A stretch of 64,000 nt of DNA. Origin: Microcella alkaliphila (lineage in GTDB: Bacteria > Actinomycetota > Actinomycetes > Actinomycetales > Microbacteriaceae). Positions within the stretch are counted from its first letter, which is position 1; each line of letters starts with the position of its first letter. Of this stretch, positions 36,640 through 45,892 are shown piece by piece. The notes under the pieces are model-generated. The model worked only from the letters and a program-made list of their open reading frames with translations. It made no database searches and had not been told where the DNA came from. The DNA is taken from the NCBI RefSeq assembly GCF_002355395.1, contig NZ_AP017315.1, forward strand, positions 1,550,001 to 1,614,000. The letters are read 5' to 3'. Position numbers and translations under genes: made by a program.

Positions 36640-37506
36640 ATGCCCCGCGACGATTCTGGCCGCCTGATTCCGGGGCGCATCTCCCCCCTTCGCCCCGTCC
36701 CCGCAGCTATCGCACGGCCGCCGTACGTCGGGAAGGCCGCGCCCCCCGAGCACGTGGGCGGCGACGTCTACGACGCCGAGACGGTCGAGCGCATCCGAGC
36801 CGCCGGCCGCATCGCCGCCGGGGCCGTCGAGGCGGTGGGCGCCGCCATCCGTCCTGGTGTGACGACCGACGAACTGGATCGCATCGCCCACGAGTTCGTC
36901 ACCGCCCACGGCGCCTATCCGTCGACCCTCGGCTATCGCGGCTTTCCGAAGTCGTGCTGCACGAGCCTCAACGAGGTCATCTGCCACGGAATCCCCGACG
37001 ACACCGTCATCGCCGAGGGCGACATCGTGAACATCGACATCACCGCCTACAAAGACGGCGTGCACGGCGACCTCAACAAGACCTTCCTCGCGGGCGAGGT
37101 CGCCGACGAGGCGCGGATGCTCGTGGAACGCACCGAGGAGGCCCTGCGTCGCGGCATCAAGGCCGTCGCCCCCGGCCGCCCCATCAACGTGATCGGCCGA
37201 GCCATCGAGGCGTACGCGAAGCGCTTTGGCTACGGCGTTGTTCGTGACTTCACGGGGCACGGGGTGGGCACGTCGTTTCACACCGGCCTCGTGATCCCGC
37301 ACTACGACGCCGCCCCGCTCTACGACCAGCCGATTCAGGAGGGCATGGTGTTCACGATCGAACCCATGCTGACGCTTGGTACGCACGAGTGGGACATGTG
37401 GACAGACGACTGGACGGTCACCACGAAAGACAAGAAGTACTCGGCGCAATTCGAACACACGCTCGTGGTGACCGAACGCGGGGCCGAGATCCTGACGCTG
37501 CCGTAG
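36640..37506 (+). CDS. map: Methionine aminopeptidase type I
   Basis: This 288-residue enzyme removes the initiator methionine. The five metal ligands can be placed: two Asp in [20 protein letters not shown], His in [12 protein letters not shown], Glu in FTIEPML and Glu in FEHTLVV. A 40-residue N-terminal extension with a PP-rich linker is typical of actinobacterial MapB forms. The start at 36640 is set by the -10 box just upstream; the frame is open further up but overlaps the divergent small gene. Confidence 0.96.
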   Translation: MPRDDSGRLIPGRISPLRPVPAAIARPPYVGKAAPPEHVGGDVYDAETVERIRAAGRIAAGAVEAVGAAIRPGVTTDELDRIAHEFVTAHGAYPSTLGYRGFPKSCCTSLNEVICHGIPDDTVIAEGDIVNIDITAYKDGVHGDLNKTFLAGEVADEARMLVERTEEALRRGIKAVAPGRPINVIGRAIEAYAKRFGYGVVRDFTGHGVGTSFHTGLVIPHYDAAPLYDQPIQEGMVFTIEPMLTLGTHEWDMWTDDWTVTTKDKKYSAQFEHTLVVTERGAEILTLP

Positions 37507-37545
37507 GCGCGCATCCCGAGTCTTCGACGAGAGGCGACAACCAGC

Positions 37546-38292
37546 ATGACGCAGGCGATCGGCATCGACATTGGCGGCACCGGCATCAAGGGGGCACTCG
37601 TCGACCTCGACTCGGGCGAGCTCGTGAGCGAGCGCGTCAAGCGCGCAACCCCGGAGGGTGGTCGCCCCACCGACGTCATTGCGACTGTCGCTGAGATCGC
37701 CGAGGAACTCGGCGCAGCATCGCTCGACGCGGTCGGGGTGTGCTTCCCCGCGATCGTGCTCGGCGGACGGACAATGTCGGCCGCGAACGTCTCGGACGAT
37801 TGGATCGGCCTCGACGCTGACCAGTTGTTCGCCGATGCGCTCGGCCGCGAAATCCACTTCGTCAACGATGCGGATGCGGCCGGATACGCTGAAGCGCGAT
37901 ATGGCGCGGCCGCCGGCCGCGCAGGGCTCACCATCGTGACAACGCTCGGCACCGGCATCGGCTCAGCATTCATTCACGACGGCGTGTTGCTGCCCAACAC
38001 TGAATTGGGACACCTCGAACTCGACGGCGCCGGCGTGGAAACCTGGGCGGCGAACTCTGTCCGCGAACGTGACGAGCTGAGCTTTGAGGAGTGGGCGGCG
38101 CGCCTCCAGCGCTTCTACTCTCACGTCGAGTTCCTCTTCTCCCCCGACCTGTTCGTCGTCGGAGGTGGGGTGTCGAAGCATCACGAGGAGTTCCTTCCGC
38201 TGCTTCGGCTGCGAACTCCGATCGTCCCGGCGGGCCTGCGCAACAACGCCGGGCTGATGGGAGCAGCAGCACTCGCACAGCGCCACGTCTAG
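37546..38292 (+). CDS. ppgK: Polyphosphate glucokinase (ROK family)
   Basis: This 248-residue glucokinase uses polyphosphate or ATP. The N-terminal phosphate loop GIDIGGTGIKGALVDL, FVNDADAAGYAEARYG and TLGTGIGSAFIHDG identify it; ELGHLELDG is the PpgK version of the ROK metal region. PpgK is mostly found in actinobacteria. An AGAGGCGAC segment near 37530 may be its weak ribosome site. Confidence 0.93.
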   Translation: MTQAIGIDIGGTGIKGALVDLDSGELVSERVKRATPEGGRPTDVIATVAEIAEELGAASLDAVGVCFPAIVLGGRTMSAANVSDDWIGLDADQLFADALGREIHFVNDADAAGYAEARYGAAAGRAGLTIVTTLGTGIGSAFIHDGVLLPNTELGHLELDGAGVETWAANSVRERDELSFEEWAARLQRFYSHVEFLFSPDLFVVGGGVSKHHEEFLPLLRLRTPIVPAGLRNNAGLMGAAALAQRHV

Positions 38293-38308
38293 CGAGGCGT
38301 GAATGCAG

Positions 38309-38407
38309 CTACGCCAGCACGTAGTTGACGGCGACGTACCAGATGAAGACGCCCGCGATCACGAGCGCGGACAGTACGGAAACGGCCATGATGAGTCGCT
38401 GCGTCAT
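38309..38407 (-). CDS. Predicted 32-residue single-helix membrane protein
   Basis: This frame begins MTQRLIMAVSVLSALVIAG and ends VNYVLA. One hydrophobic helix spans about residues 5-25, with a basic start (N-in). A ribosome site (AAAGGA) lies 6 nt before the ATG, which argues for translation. It lies between ppgK (convergent) and the desaturase (same strand, upstream of it by 52 nt). Function unknown; proteins this small are usually missed by gene finders. Confidence 0.6.
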   Translation of the reverse strand: MTQRLIMAVSVLSALVIAGVFIWYVAVNYVLA

Positions 38408-38459
38408 TGCAATCCTTTCGACGAGATACCTCGTGTCCAGTATGGCGGAACGACCCTGA

Positions 38460-39554
38460 TCAGGTGGTCCGGAAGCGGTTCACCAGCGGGCAGTCAAACG
38501 GATCGCGCGCGTTCAGCCCCACCTCGTTGAGGTAGCGGATGACGATGCGGTACGACTCAACGACCCCGGCCTCGGTGTACGGAATCTGCAGCTGCTGCGC
38601 GTACTCCCTCGTGATTTCGCGGGCGCGGGCGAGCGCGGGGCGAGGCATGTTCGGGAACAGGTGGTGCTCGACCTGGTGGTTGAGGCCGCCGAAGAGCGTC
38701 GTCGCCCACCACCCGCCGCGGATATTGCGCGAGGTGATGATCTGGCGGCTCAGGAAGTCGAGCGGGCTGTCGGCCGGCAGGATCGGCATGCCCTTGTGGT
38801 TCGGGGCAAAACTTGCCCCCATGTATACGCCGAACACGGCCAGCTGCACGCCAAGGAAGGCGAAGGCCATGCCGAGGGGCAGCGCCCAGAAAATCACGGC
38901 GACATACAGCGACAGGCGCAGCACGATGAGCCCGAGCTCGATGGCGCGGCCTTCGACCGGGCCGCGCTGCAACAGATGGCGCAGCCCCTGGACGTGCAGG
39001 TTCAGGCCCTCCAGCATGAGCAGCGGGAAGAACAGGTAGCCCTGCTTGCGGCTGATCGCCGCCAGGAATCCGGTGTGCTTCGCAGCGTCCTCCGCCGTGA
39101 AAACGATCGTGTCCGGTTCGATGTCCGGGTCGGCGCCGAGCTGATTGGGCTTCGCGTGGTGACGCGAGTGTTTGTGCATCCACCAGTGGTAGCTGATGCC
39201 GACCACGCCGGCGGCGAGAATGCGTCCGACCCGGTCATTCGCCTTCCCGGATGCCCAGATCTGGCGGTGGGCGGCTTCGTGCGTCACGAACGCGATCTGA
39301 GTGAGGATGATGCCGAGCGCGCCCGCGATGAGCAGCTGGAACCAGCTGTCGCCGAGCAGGATGAACCCGGTGATCGCCCCGCCCAGCGCAACAGCGAGGC
39401 CGGCGAATACCGCGTAGTAGAAGCCGGTGCGGCGACGCAGCAACCCCGCGTCGCGCACCGTGCGCATCAGCGCGGCGTAGGTGCTCGTGGGGTGAACGTA
39501 GTCGGCGGGCCGAGGGCTCGTCGTGCGGATGGGACCGAGAGAAGATGCAGACAT
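38460..39554 (-). CDS. Membrane fatty acid desaturase
   Basis: This 364-residue integral membrane diiron desaturase has three histidine boxes: HEAAH (92-96), HKHSRHH (127-133) and the late NHQVEHH. Four membrane helices separate them. The QVEHH form of the last box is that of acyl-lipid desaturases of the delta-6/linoleoyl type. Electron donor and regioselectivity cannot be deduced. The gene follows rnpB on the same strand after 140 bp. Confidence 0.93.
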   Translation of the reverse strand: MSASSLGPIRTTSPRPADYVHPTSTYAALMRTVRDAGLLRRRTGFYYAVFAGLAVALGGAITGFILLGDSWFQLLIAGALGIILTQIAFVTHEAAHRQIWASGKANDRVGRILAAGVVGISYHWWMHKHSRHHAKPNQLGADPDIEPDTIVFTAEDAAKHTGFLAAISRKQGYLFFPLLMLEGLNLHVQGLRHLLQRGPVEGRAIELGLIVLRLSLYVAVIFWALPLGMAFAFLGVQLAVFGVYMGASFAPNHKGMPILPADSPLDFLSRQIITSRNIRGGWWATTLFGGLNHQVEHHLFPNMPRPALARAREITREYAQQLQIPYTEAGVVESYRIVIRYLNEVGLNARDPFDCPLVNRFRTT

Positions 39555-39694
39555 GCGACTTTCAGGGGGTCACGGTGCGACTTCCCAGCCGTCATGGCGA
39601 TCGAGCAGGTGCCCGGTAGATGCTTCGACGCTACGCGGCACGCCATGCCCCTACGGGTATATGGCAGGTCAGCCCGGCGTGTCGCGGTCGGGGC
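39555..39694 (-). other. Leader region between rnpB and the desaturase
   Basis: This 140-bp noncoding gap should contain the desaturase promoter and the end of rnpB processing. I see no convincing coding frame, riboswitch or terminator in it. Confidence 0.5.
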
Positions 39695-40081
39695 AAGCGG
39701 GCCGACCGATACGCCGGGTTCTGTCCCCGGGTTTCCCCGGGTGACGGCCATCTCTCTCGGGGTGGCGTTACCGACACCCTCTAGCGATCTACCCGGCACC
39801 TCGGCGAGCAGCGTCACCGGTGCCTGTCTGATCTAGCTCCGGGCGAGGTTTACCTAGCGACCCCGGTCGCCCGGGGCCCTGGTGGTCTCTTACACCACCG
39901 TTTCACCCTTACCCCGGGCACGAAGCCCGTGGCGGTCTGCTTTCTGTTGCACTTTCTCGCGGATTGCTCCGGGTGGGTGTTACCCACCGCCCTGCTCTAC
40001 GGAGCCCGGACGTTCCTCGGCGGTGCCGTTCCCCGATTGCTCGGGGCGCGCATCCGACGCGACCGTCTAGCCGACCCGCTT
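39695..40081 (-). ncRNA. rnpB: RNase P RNA, class A
   Basis: This is the catalytic RNA of tRNA 5' processing. On the minus strand the universal pieces appear in order: GAGGAACGTCCGGGCTCC, AGAGCAGGGCGGTGGGTAAC, AAAGTGCAACAGAAAGCAGA, GGGTAAGGGTGAAACGGTG, GTGTAAGAGACCACCAG, and ACAGAACCCGGCGTATCGG near the 3' end. The P1 helix AAGCGGG (40075-40081) with CCCGCTT (39695-39701) sets both ends, giving about 387 nt. Confidence 0.97.
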
Positions 40082-40127
40082 GCGTATCCAGGCTAGCGCC
40101 TGGCGGGCGGGATGCGCGGGGCGGCGG

Positions 40128-40550
40128 CTATCGACGGAACGATGCCCGCGCGTCCATCGCCTGGTTTGCGCAGGCGTCGGCGCGCGTGTTCTTCTCGCGC
40201 GGGATCCATTCGAAGCGCACCGGGGTGCCGGTGAGTACCTCGCGCGCCTCCGCGGCGAGCTCAGCCATGGCGGGGTGTTTGATCTTCCAGCGGCCCGTCA
40301 TCTGCTCGACGACAAGCTTCGAGTCGAGACGCACGGTGAGCTCGGCGGTGGGGTCGAGGGCGATGGCGGTGCGGACGCCCTCGATCATTCCCCGATACTC
40401 GGCGACGTTGTTGCTGGCGGTACCGACCCACACGCCCAGCTCGGCGAGCACCTCACCGGTCTGCGGGTCAATGACCACCGCTCCCCCGGCGGCGGGCCCG
40501 GGGTTACCGCGCGAGCCGCCGTCGGCCTCGACGACGAGCTCGCGGGTCAC
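40128..40550 (-). CDS. RNase H-fold protein (RNase HI-like)
   Basis: This 140-residue stand-alone RNase H domain has the acidic catalytic set: Asp in VVEADGGSRGNPGPAAGG, Glu in NVAEYRGMIEG, Asp in VRLDSKLVVEQM and Asp in NTRADACANQAMD. In mycobacteria the homologue is fused to an alpha-ribazole phosphatase (cobC-like) domain; here the C-terminal half is absent. Its start overlaps the upstream coiled-coil gene by 4 nt. It is expected to cleave RNA in RNA-DNA hybrids. Confidence 0.9.
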   Translation of the reverse strand: MTRELVVEADGGSRGNPGPAAGGAVVIDPQTGEVLAELGVWVGTASNNVAEYRGMIEGVRTAIALDPTAELTVRLDSKLVVEQMTGRWKIKHPAMAELAAEAREVLTGTPVRFEWIPREKNTRADACANQAMDARASFRR

Positions 40551-41287
40551 AGGCCCGACTCCGCCGTGCGGACGAGGATCGCGTTCGAGTCGGGGCAGAG
40601 GATGACGGCGTCAGGCGCCGCGGCACGGACGCTCGCGAGGTCGTTACCCGTCAGCTCGACGCCGCTCGCACTGGACACGCGGGCGCGTAGGTGCGAGGCG
40701 CCGACGCCGTAGCGTTCGCGCTGCTTTTCGTACAGGGCGAGCAGATCGGTCGGGATGCGGCTAGCGACGTCGGCGCGGTCAGCCGTCTGGTTGTCGCGTT
40801 CGCGGGCAAGACCCCTGAGCGCCTCGTCGCGCGCCTCGGTAGCCGCCGCGACCGCCGACTCGTGAGCCTCGAGCGTCGAGCGCGCATCGGCGACCTCGGC
40901 CTCGATCGTCTCGACCTTCTCCATGATGGCCAGTTCAATCTCTTCCAGGTCCGACAAGCGCGTCTTCAGGGAGGCAACCTCGTGCTCGAGACCCGCAATG
41001 TCTTTCACCGACGAGCTCTGCTGTACGAGCCCCTCGTCGCGCGCGATACGCTTCTCGACAAGCGCCACGTCCGACTCGACCCGCGAGAGTTCGAGACGAG
41101 CATCCTCGAGCGCATTTTCGCGCTCGGCGAGGCTTTCGCGCACGGAAGCATTGAGCGCCGTGAGTTCGTCCAGGCGAGCCTGCTCGGGCAGGGTGCGGGA
41201 GCGATGCGCGATGCGCTGCAGGTCGGTATCGATGCGCTGCAGGTCGAGCAGCAGCGCCTGGGCCTCGGGCGGAGCGGTGAGAGCCAT
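40547..41287 (-). CDS. Coiled-coil protein of the C4-type zinc-ribbon family, zinc site degenerate
   Basis: This 246-residue protein is mostly a long antiparallel coiled coil (residues about 10-180) with a short C-terminal domain. Family members end in a four-cysteine ribbon. Here that region reads VSSASGVELTGND and VILCPDSNAILVRT, so only one cysteine remains and zinc binding is unlikely. The neighbours (RNase H domain and Nif3) are the usual ones in actinobacteria. The role of the family is unclear. Confidence 0.88.
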   Translation of the reverse strand: MALTAPPEAQALLLDLQRIDTDLQRIAHRSRTLPEQARLDELTALNASVRESLAERENALEDARLELSRVESDVALVEKRIARDEGLVQQSSSVKDIAGLEHEVASLKTRLSDLEEIELAIMEKVETIEAEVADARSTLEAHESAVAAATEARDEALRGLARERDNQTADRADVASRIPTDLLALYEKQRERYGVGASHLRARVSSASGVELTGNDLASVRAAAPDAVILCPDSNAILVRTAESGL

Positions 41288-41311
41288 GCGGGTGTGCGGG
41301 CCTTCCTGGGG

Positions 41312-42154
41312 TTAGGGGTGGTCAGACGGGGACGGTGCCGCACGGTGGACGACGCCCGTCCACGGGTCGGTGGACAGGCGGCTGACGGTGACCGTCACGT
41401 GGGGAAAGTCGGCGCGGAGCTCGTCGGCGACCGCGTCGAGCCAGAGCGACTCGCTCGCCCAGTGAGCGGTGTCGATGAGTGCTGGTCCGCCGGCGACCGC
41501 GGCCGTCTCGAGCGCCTCGCTCGCGGGATGGTGGCGCAGGTCGGAGGTGATGTACACGTCGGCGGCGCGCACGGCCGGGTCAGAAAGCAGCGAGTCGCCC
41601 GCCCCGCCACACACTGCGACGCGTGACACCGAGCGCTCGGGGTCGCCAGCGAAGCGAACTCCCCCGACGGTGGGCGGCAGCACGTCGGCGACTCGCTGCG
41701 CAAGCGCGCCAAGCGTGAGCGGCGGGTCGAGCTCGCCAACGCGGCCAAGACCGCGTCCGGGCGCCCCCGGCACGATCGGAACGGCATCGACCAGGCCGAT
41801 CGCGCCGGCGAGCCGCGCGCTCGTGCCCGTCTCGACAACGTCAGCGTTCGTGTGGGCGGCGTACAACGCGCATCCTGATCGGATGAGGCGTGCGATCAGC
41901 GCGCCTTTGGCCGTCGATTCCGCGACGGACGTCACGCCGCGCAAGAGCAGCGGGTGGTGGACGAGAAGCAGCTGCGCCCCGAGCGCGACCGCCTCGTCGA
42001 TCGTCGCGGCGACCGCGTCGACGGCGAGGTGGATGCTCGTGACCGGCTCCTCAGGATCGCCGACGACAAGCCCGGGCGCGTCCCACTCTTCGGCACCGTC
42101 GAGCGGGAAGCGCCGCTCGAGGACGGCGCACACATCGCGGAGAGTCACGGGCAT
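41312..42154 (-). CDS. Nif3-like dinuclear metal centre protein
   Basis: This 280-residue member of the YbgI/Nif3 family forms a toroidal hexamer with a dimetal site. Metal-binding signatures are LLLVHHPLLLRG (HH pair), YAAHTNADVV and ALIDTAHWASE (His and Glu). It has been linked to GTP cyclohydrolase-like chemistry but the activity is not settled. The ATG at 42152-42154 begins at the conserved MPVTLRDVCAVLE start. It heads a three-gene minus-strand run. Confidence 0.93.
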   Translation of the reverse strand: MPVTLRDVCAVLERRFPLDGAEEWDAPGLVVGDPEEPVTSIHLAVDAVAATIDEAVALGAQLLLVHHPLLLRGVTSVAESTAKGALIARLIRSGCALYAAHTNADVVETGTSARLAGAIGLVDAVPIVPGAPGRGLGRVGELDPPLTLGALAQRVADVLPPTVGGVRFAGDPERSVSRVAVCGGAGDSLLSDPAVRAADVYITSDLRHHPASEALETAAVAGGPALIDTAHWASESLWLDAVADELRADFPHVTVTVSRLSTDPWTGVVHRAAPSPSDHP

Positions 42155-42198
42155 GCCCGCCAGTCTAGGAGCAGGGCCCCCGCGCGCGAGACGGTCGC

Positions 42199-44850
42199 TC
42201 ACGCGGTCGCGCTGGCCTCGGCATCGTGCAGACGGCGCAGCCCGGGGAGGCTGATGGCCGCGACGAGCGCGCCGAGAAGGAGAGCCAGAATGACGCCCGC
42301 ATCCGAATTGACCCATGCGCTGTCGGTGGGCAGTGGCACAAGGGGCCATAGGTAGCCGGTCCAGGCGAGCCACGACGTCGACGCCGTCACGAAGCCCAGA
42401 CCGAGGGCCGCGGTGACGGCGAACCCGGCGAGCGGTACCCACCGAACAGCCGGGTAGACACCACCCGGCTGCAGGAGCGAGGGGGCGTACACGCGCCGAC
42501 GGCGCAGCAGAGTCTCCGTGCCGACGATGCCCGCCCAGGCCGCGACGGGCACCGCCAATACAACGAGGGCGTCACGCAGGAGGCCCGCGACTCCCCCACC
42601 GGCGAGGATGAGAGCCACCAGGGCAGCCGCAGCAACCACGGCGGCGATCAGCACGCCCAGCCAGCGCGGGGCCGGTGCGCCCAGCGTGAGGACGGCGAAA
42701 CCCCCGGAATACAGGCTGAACGCAGCGCCCGCGATGAGGCTCAACGCGACGGCGAGGGCCAGGGGCACGGGGTACCAGAGGGGCAGCAGCCGCGCGAGCG
42801 TGTCGACGGGATTGGCGACGAGTCCCTCCAGCACCAGAGGGTTCGATGCGGAGAGCACCGCGCCCCAGCCGATCAGCAGGAATGCCGGGACCGCGACCCC
42901 AAGGCTGGTCCACAGTGCGGCGGCCGTTCCGGAGGCCCCGGGCGCCTGGTAGCGGACCAGGTCGCCTCCGCTGCTCACCCACGCGAGCCCGATGGCGCTG
43001 AGAATCAAGACGGATCCGCCGACGAGCAGCGCCCAGGATCCGTCGGGGATCGACAGGGCGTTGCCGAGATCGACGAGCGGCGCGGTGAGCACGATGAGCC
43101 CGACGACGAGGATTCCCGCGAGCGGGGCGATGATGGCCCCGAGTCGGGCGATGAGCCCGAAACCCACGAGAGCGGCGGCGGCGGCGATGAGGAAGCCCAC
43201 CGCGGCAACGATGACGGTCATCGTGGGACGGCCCAGCCCGCCGTCCAGTTGCGCCTCGACGAGAACCTCGGCGACACCGATGCCGAGCAGGTACAGCAGG
43301 GCGGTTGCCCACAGCACGCGCACGAGGACGGCGACTGCGGCAGGAATCGCGTTGCCGACGGTACCGAATGTGGCGCGCGCGACGACGATCGTCGGCTGCC
43401 CGCTCCACCGCCCCGTGCGGGTGATGACTCCGAGCAGGAACGACGACAGTGCGACACCGCCGAGGGCGGCGAGCACCGCCTGGCGCAAGCTCGCGCCGTC
43501 GGCGATGAGGAGCGCCCCGAGGGCCACCGTCACGACCGAGGCGTTGACCGCGAACCAGAGCCAGAAGAGCCGTACGGCGCGGCCGGCCCGCAGCGCCGCC
43601 GGGGTCGGCTCGAGCGCGCTCTGCTCGAGCGCGAAGGCGCGGTGGCCACGAGCGGGCGTGTCGGCGGTGGTCGGGAGGGGCGGATGGGCGGTTGCGGGTG
43701 GTGTCCCGGCGGGCCGCAGCTGAGGCGTCGCGGGAGCGAGTGCAGCTGCCGGGGCGGCTGCAGGAACGGGAGCCGGTGCGGATGGCGGCGTCTCGGGGGC
43801 AGCTTCGGGGCTGGGCGGCGCACTGTCGGCCTGCCTGTCGGGCCGTGACTCCTCGGCGAACGCGGACGTTTCCGCCGGGGCGGAGGGCGACGTCGGTGTG
43901 AGTGTGAACGGCGAGAGCGCGGGCGGGTCGGGGGTCGCCGGCGTTCCCTCCGTCGCCGCCGCGAGCAGAGCATCCCAGTTCGATGTCTGTGCGAGGGGGT
44001 CGCTCGGGGAGTCGGCGATGTCGGGTTCCACGAGCGGTGGCGGAGTGGACTCGTCGAGTTCGGCGAGTTCCTCCGGCGGGGTCGCTACCGTGCGCTGGGC
44101 CATGTTGGGCGGGGGTGCATCCGCAAGGACCGACGACAGCTCGCCCGCCGTCAACGTCGCGGGGTCCACGACGGGAGGAACAACTTGACCGGGAGCCGTC
44201 GGCGCGCTGTCTGCCGACTGTACGTCGCTGGGCGCGGGCGCGAGCGGCGGCGCGACTGTGGGTGCAGGTACGGGGTCCGCAGCCTCCGGCGGCGAGGAAG
44301 CGGACGGATTCTGTGCGTGCGCGGCCGGCGGCACGACGTCGATCACGCCGGTGTACGCCGAGCGCACCGAGGCGACAATCTCGTCGGCGCTGTCGACGCC
44401 GAGGCGGCGTACCTGCTCCTCCCACGCGTCGAGTTGCCGCAGCTCCTGCTCGCGCAGGGTGAGCTGCTCCTGGAACAGGTTGATGAGCGCACCCGTGTTG
44501 CCCCCGGCGAGATCGGGGTCAAGCACGGCGACGAGGTCGGCGTCAGTGAGGGAGGCGCGCGGCGGCGGCGGCGGGATCGATGGGCTGGGCGGAGCTGCCT
44601 CGGGTGCGCTCAACCCTGCCAGCGGGTTCTCGGGAGGGGTGACGGGTGTGTTCGGCGCGGAGGCCGCCGGAGCGGGCGGCTCGGGCTGACGCTTCACCGG
44701 CACCCAGGCGCGATACTCCGCAGCGATCGCATCGGCAATCGGGTCATCGTCAGGGCTCTGCGCCTGCGGAGGCGTGTAGGTCGAACGACGCGGGCCCGGT
44801 GGCGTCACGGAGTCAGCGTCGTCGGGGGCGGACGCGGGACTGTCGACCAT
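42199..44850 (-). CDS. NCS1-type permease with a long proline-rich N-terminal domain
   Basis: This 883-residue protein has two very different halves. From about residue 415 there are some twelve membrane helices (RAVRLFWLWFAVNASVV, SGQPTIVVARATFGTVGNAIPA, GGDLVRYQAPGASG), characteristic of NCS1 cytosine/purine permeases such as CodB. Residues 1 to about 410 are hydrophilic and rich in Pro, Ala and Ser, with one predicted helix (NLFQEQLTLREQELRQLDAW). Family members are normally about 420-500 residues with almost no N-terminal extension. Substrate unknown. The frame is intact throughout. Confidence 0.85.
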   Translation of the reverse strand: MVDSPASAPDDADSVTPPGPRRSTYTPPQAQSPDDDPIADAIAAEYRAWVPVKRQPEPPAPAASAPNTPVTPPENPLAGLSAPEAAPPSPSIPPPPPRASLTDADLVAVLDPDLAGGNTGALINLFQEQLTLREQELRQLDAWEEQVRRLGVDSADEIVASVRSAYTGVIDVVPPAAHAQNPSASSPPEAADPVPAPTVAPPLAPAPSDVQSADSAPTAPGQVVPPVVDPATLTAGELSSVLADAPPPNMAQRTVATPPEELAELDESTPPPLVEPDIADSPSDPLAQTSNWDALLAAATEGTPATPDPPALSPFTLTPTSPSAPAETSAFAEESRPDRQADSAPPSPEAAPETPPSAPAPVPAAAPAAALAPATPQLRPAGTPPATAHPPLPTTADTPARGHRAFALEQSALEPTPAALRAGRAVRLFWLWFAVNASVVTVALGALLIADGASLRQAVLAALGGVALSSFLLGVITRTGRWSGQPTIVVARATFGTVGNAIPAAVAVLVRVLWATALLYLLGIGVAEVLVEAQLDGGLGRPTMTVIVAAVGFLIAAAAALVGFGLIARLGAIIAPLAGILVVGLIVLTAPLVDLGNALSIPDGSWALLVGGSVLILSAIGLAWVSSGGDLVRYQAPGASGTAAALWTSLGVAVPAFLLIGWGAVLSASNPLVLEGLVANPVDTLARLLPLWYPVPLALAVALSLIAGAAFSLYSGGFAVLTLGAPAPRWLGVLIAAVVAAAALVALILAGGGVAGLLRDALVVLAVPVAAWAGIVGTETLLRRRRVYAPSLLQPGGVYPAVRWVPLAGFAVTAALGLGFVTASTSWLAWTGYLWPLVPLPTDSAWVNSDAGVILALLLGALVAAISLPGLRRLHDAEASATA

Positions 44851-44860
44851 GGCCCCGATG

Positions 44861-45760
44861 TTAGGTGCGCGGGGGCCGCAACCGGGGGCGACGGGCCGGA
44901 GAAAGCAGGGTTACGCCGATGAGGATGACCCCGAGGCCACACCAGCCGAGCAGGTCGAGGCGCTCCCCCACGACCGCGACCGCGAGGAGAGTCGCCATGA
45001 GGGGCTCGAGCAGCGTGATCACGGTCACGACGGAACTGCGCAGGCGACGCAACCCGATACCGAAGAGGACGTACGCGAGAAACATCGGACCGAGCGCGAG
45101 GTAAACGATGATCGACACGTTTCCGAGGGACTGCACAAGCGGGGCACCGGTGAAGACGAGCACCACGGTGAGCGGGATCGCGCCCAGCCCAAAGACGGCA
45201 CCCATCGTCGCTCGGCTGCTGTGGCCGCGCGCGATCACCTCGGCGGAGGTGAACGTGTAGAGGGCGTACGCGGCCCCCGCGAGCAGTCCGAGCCCGACTC
45301 CGGCCGGAACGTCGTCAGGGTTCACGGGTGAGTCGCCGCCGTGCCCACCGGCCGCGAGCATGACGACGCCGCTGATCGAGATCGCGGCCGCGAGCATCCA
45401 TCGGCGCGTCAGCGGTCGTCGCGTGACGCGCCACTCCAACAGGGCAGCAAACAGCGGCCCCGAGCCGAGGGAGACGACGTTTCCGATCGCGACACCCGCG
45501 AGCGACATCGAGCTGTAAAACGCGAGCGGATAGACGACGACGCCGATCGCGCCGACGAGCAGCCAGCGGCGGGCGCGCGGGTCGGCGATCGCCCGAGAGG
45601 CGGGCCGAGCGGCGATGGCGAAGAGCAACGCACCGCCGATCGCCATGGTCGCCGAGCCGGTCGCGAGCGGGCTGACGTCGCTCGAGAGGAACGTCGCGGC
45701 CGTGCCGGTGGTGCCCCACAGCGCCGAGGCGAGAACGACGGCCCAAACGGCAAGAATCAC
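44861..45760 (-). CDS. EamA/DMT-family transporter (second)
   Basis: This 299-residue protein has ten membrane helices in two EamA repeats; typical blocks are ASALWGTTGTAATFL, AFYSSMSLAGVAIGNVVSLGSGP, and VVTVITLLEPLMATLLAVAVVGE. The GTG at 45758-45760, with GGAG 6-9 nt before it, is chosen because the frame upstream reads through unlikely sequence. It is probably a metabolite exporter. It ends 10 nt downstream of the permease start, so they may be co-transcribed. Confidence 0.85.
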   Translation of the reverse strand: MILAVWAVVLASALWGTTGTAATFLSSDVSPLATGSATMAIGGALLFAIAARPASRAIADPRARRWLLVGAIGVVVYPLAFYSSMSLAGVAIGNVVSLGSGPLFAALLEWRVTRRPLTRRWMLAAAISISGVVMLAAGGHGGDSPVNPDDVPAGVGLGLLAGAAYALYTFTSAEVIARGHSSRATMGAVFGLGAIPLTVVLVFTGAPLVQSLGNVSIIVYLALGPMFLAYVLFGIGLRRLRSSVVTVITLLEPLMATLLAVAVVGERLDLLGWCGLGVILIGVTLLSPARRPRLRPPRT

Positions 45761-45892
45761 GGCGGCTCCGAGGGGTGACGGCTCGTGGTCGACACGAGGG
45801 TCGTGCCATCGTATCCGCGCAGGCAACGGTGCGAGACTGAGCGCTGAGCGGGCATGGCCCGCATCCGGACACCCCAATGACGAGGAGCGCGC

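Noticed and set aside
38661..39836. + strand open frame crossing the desaturase and into rnpB
   Set aside because: It overlaps a well-supported desaturase and a structural RNA on the other strand.
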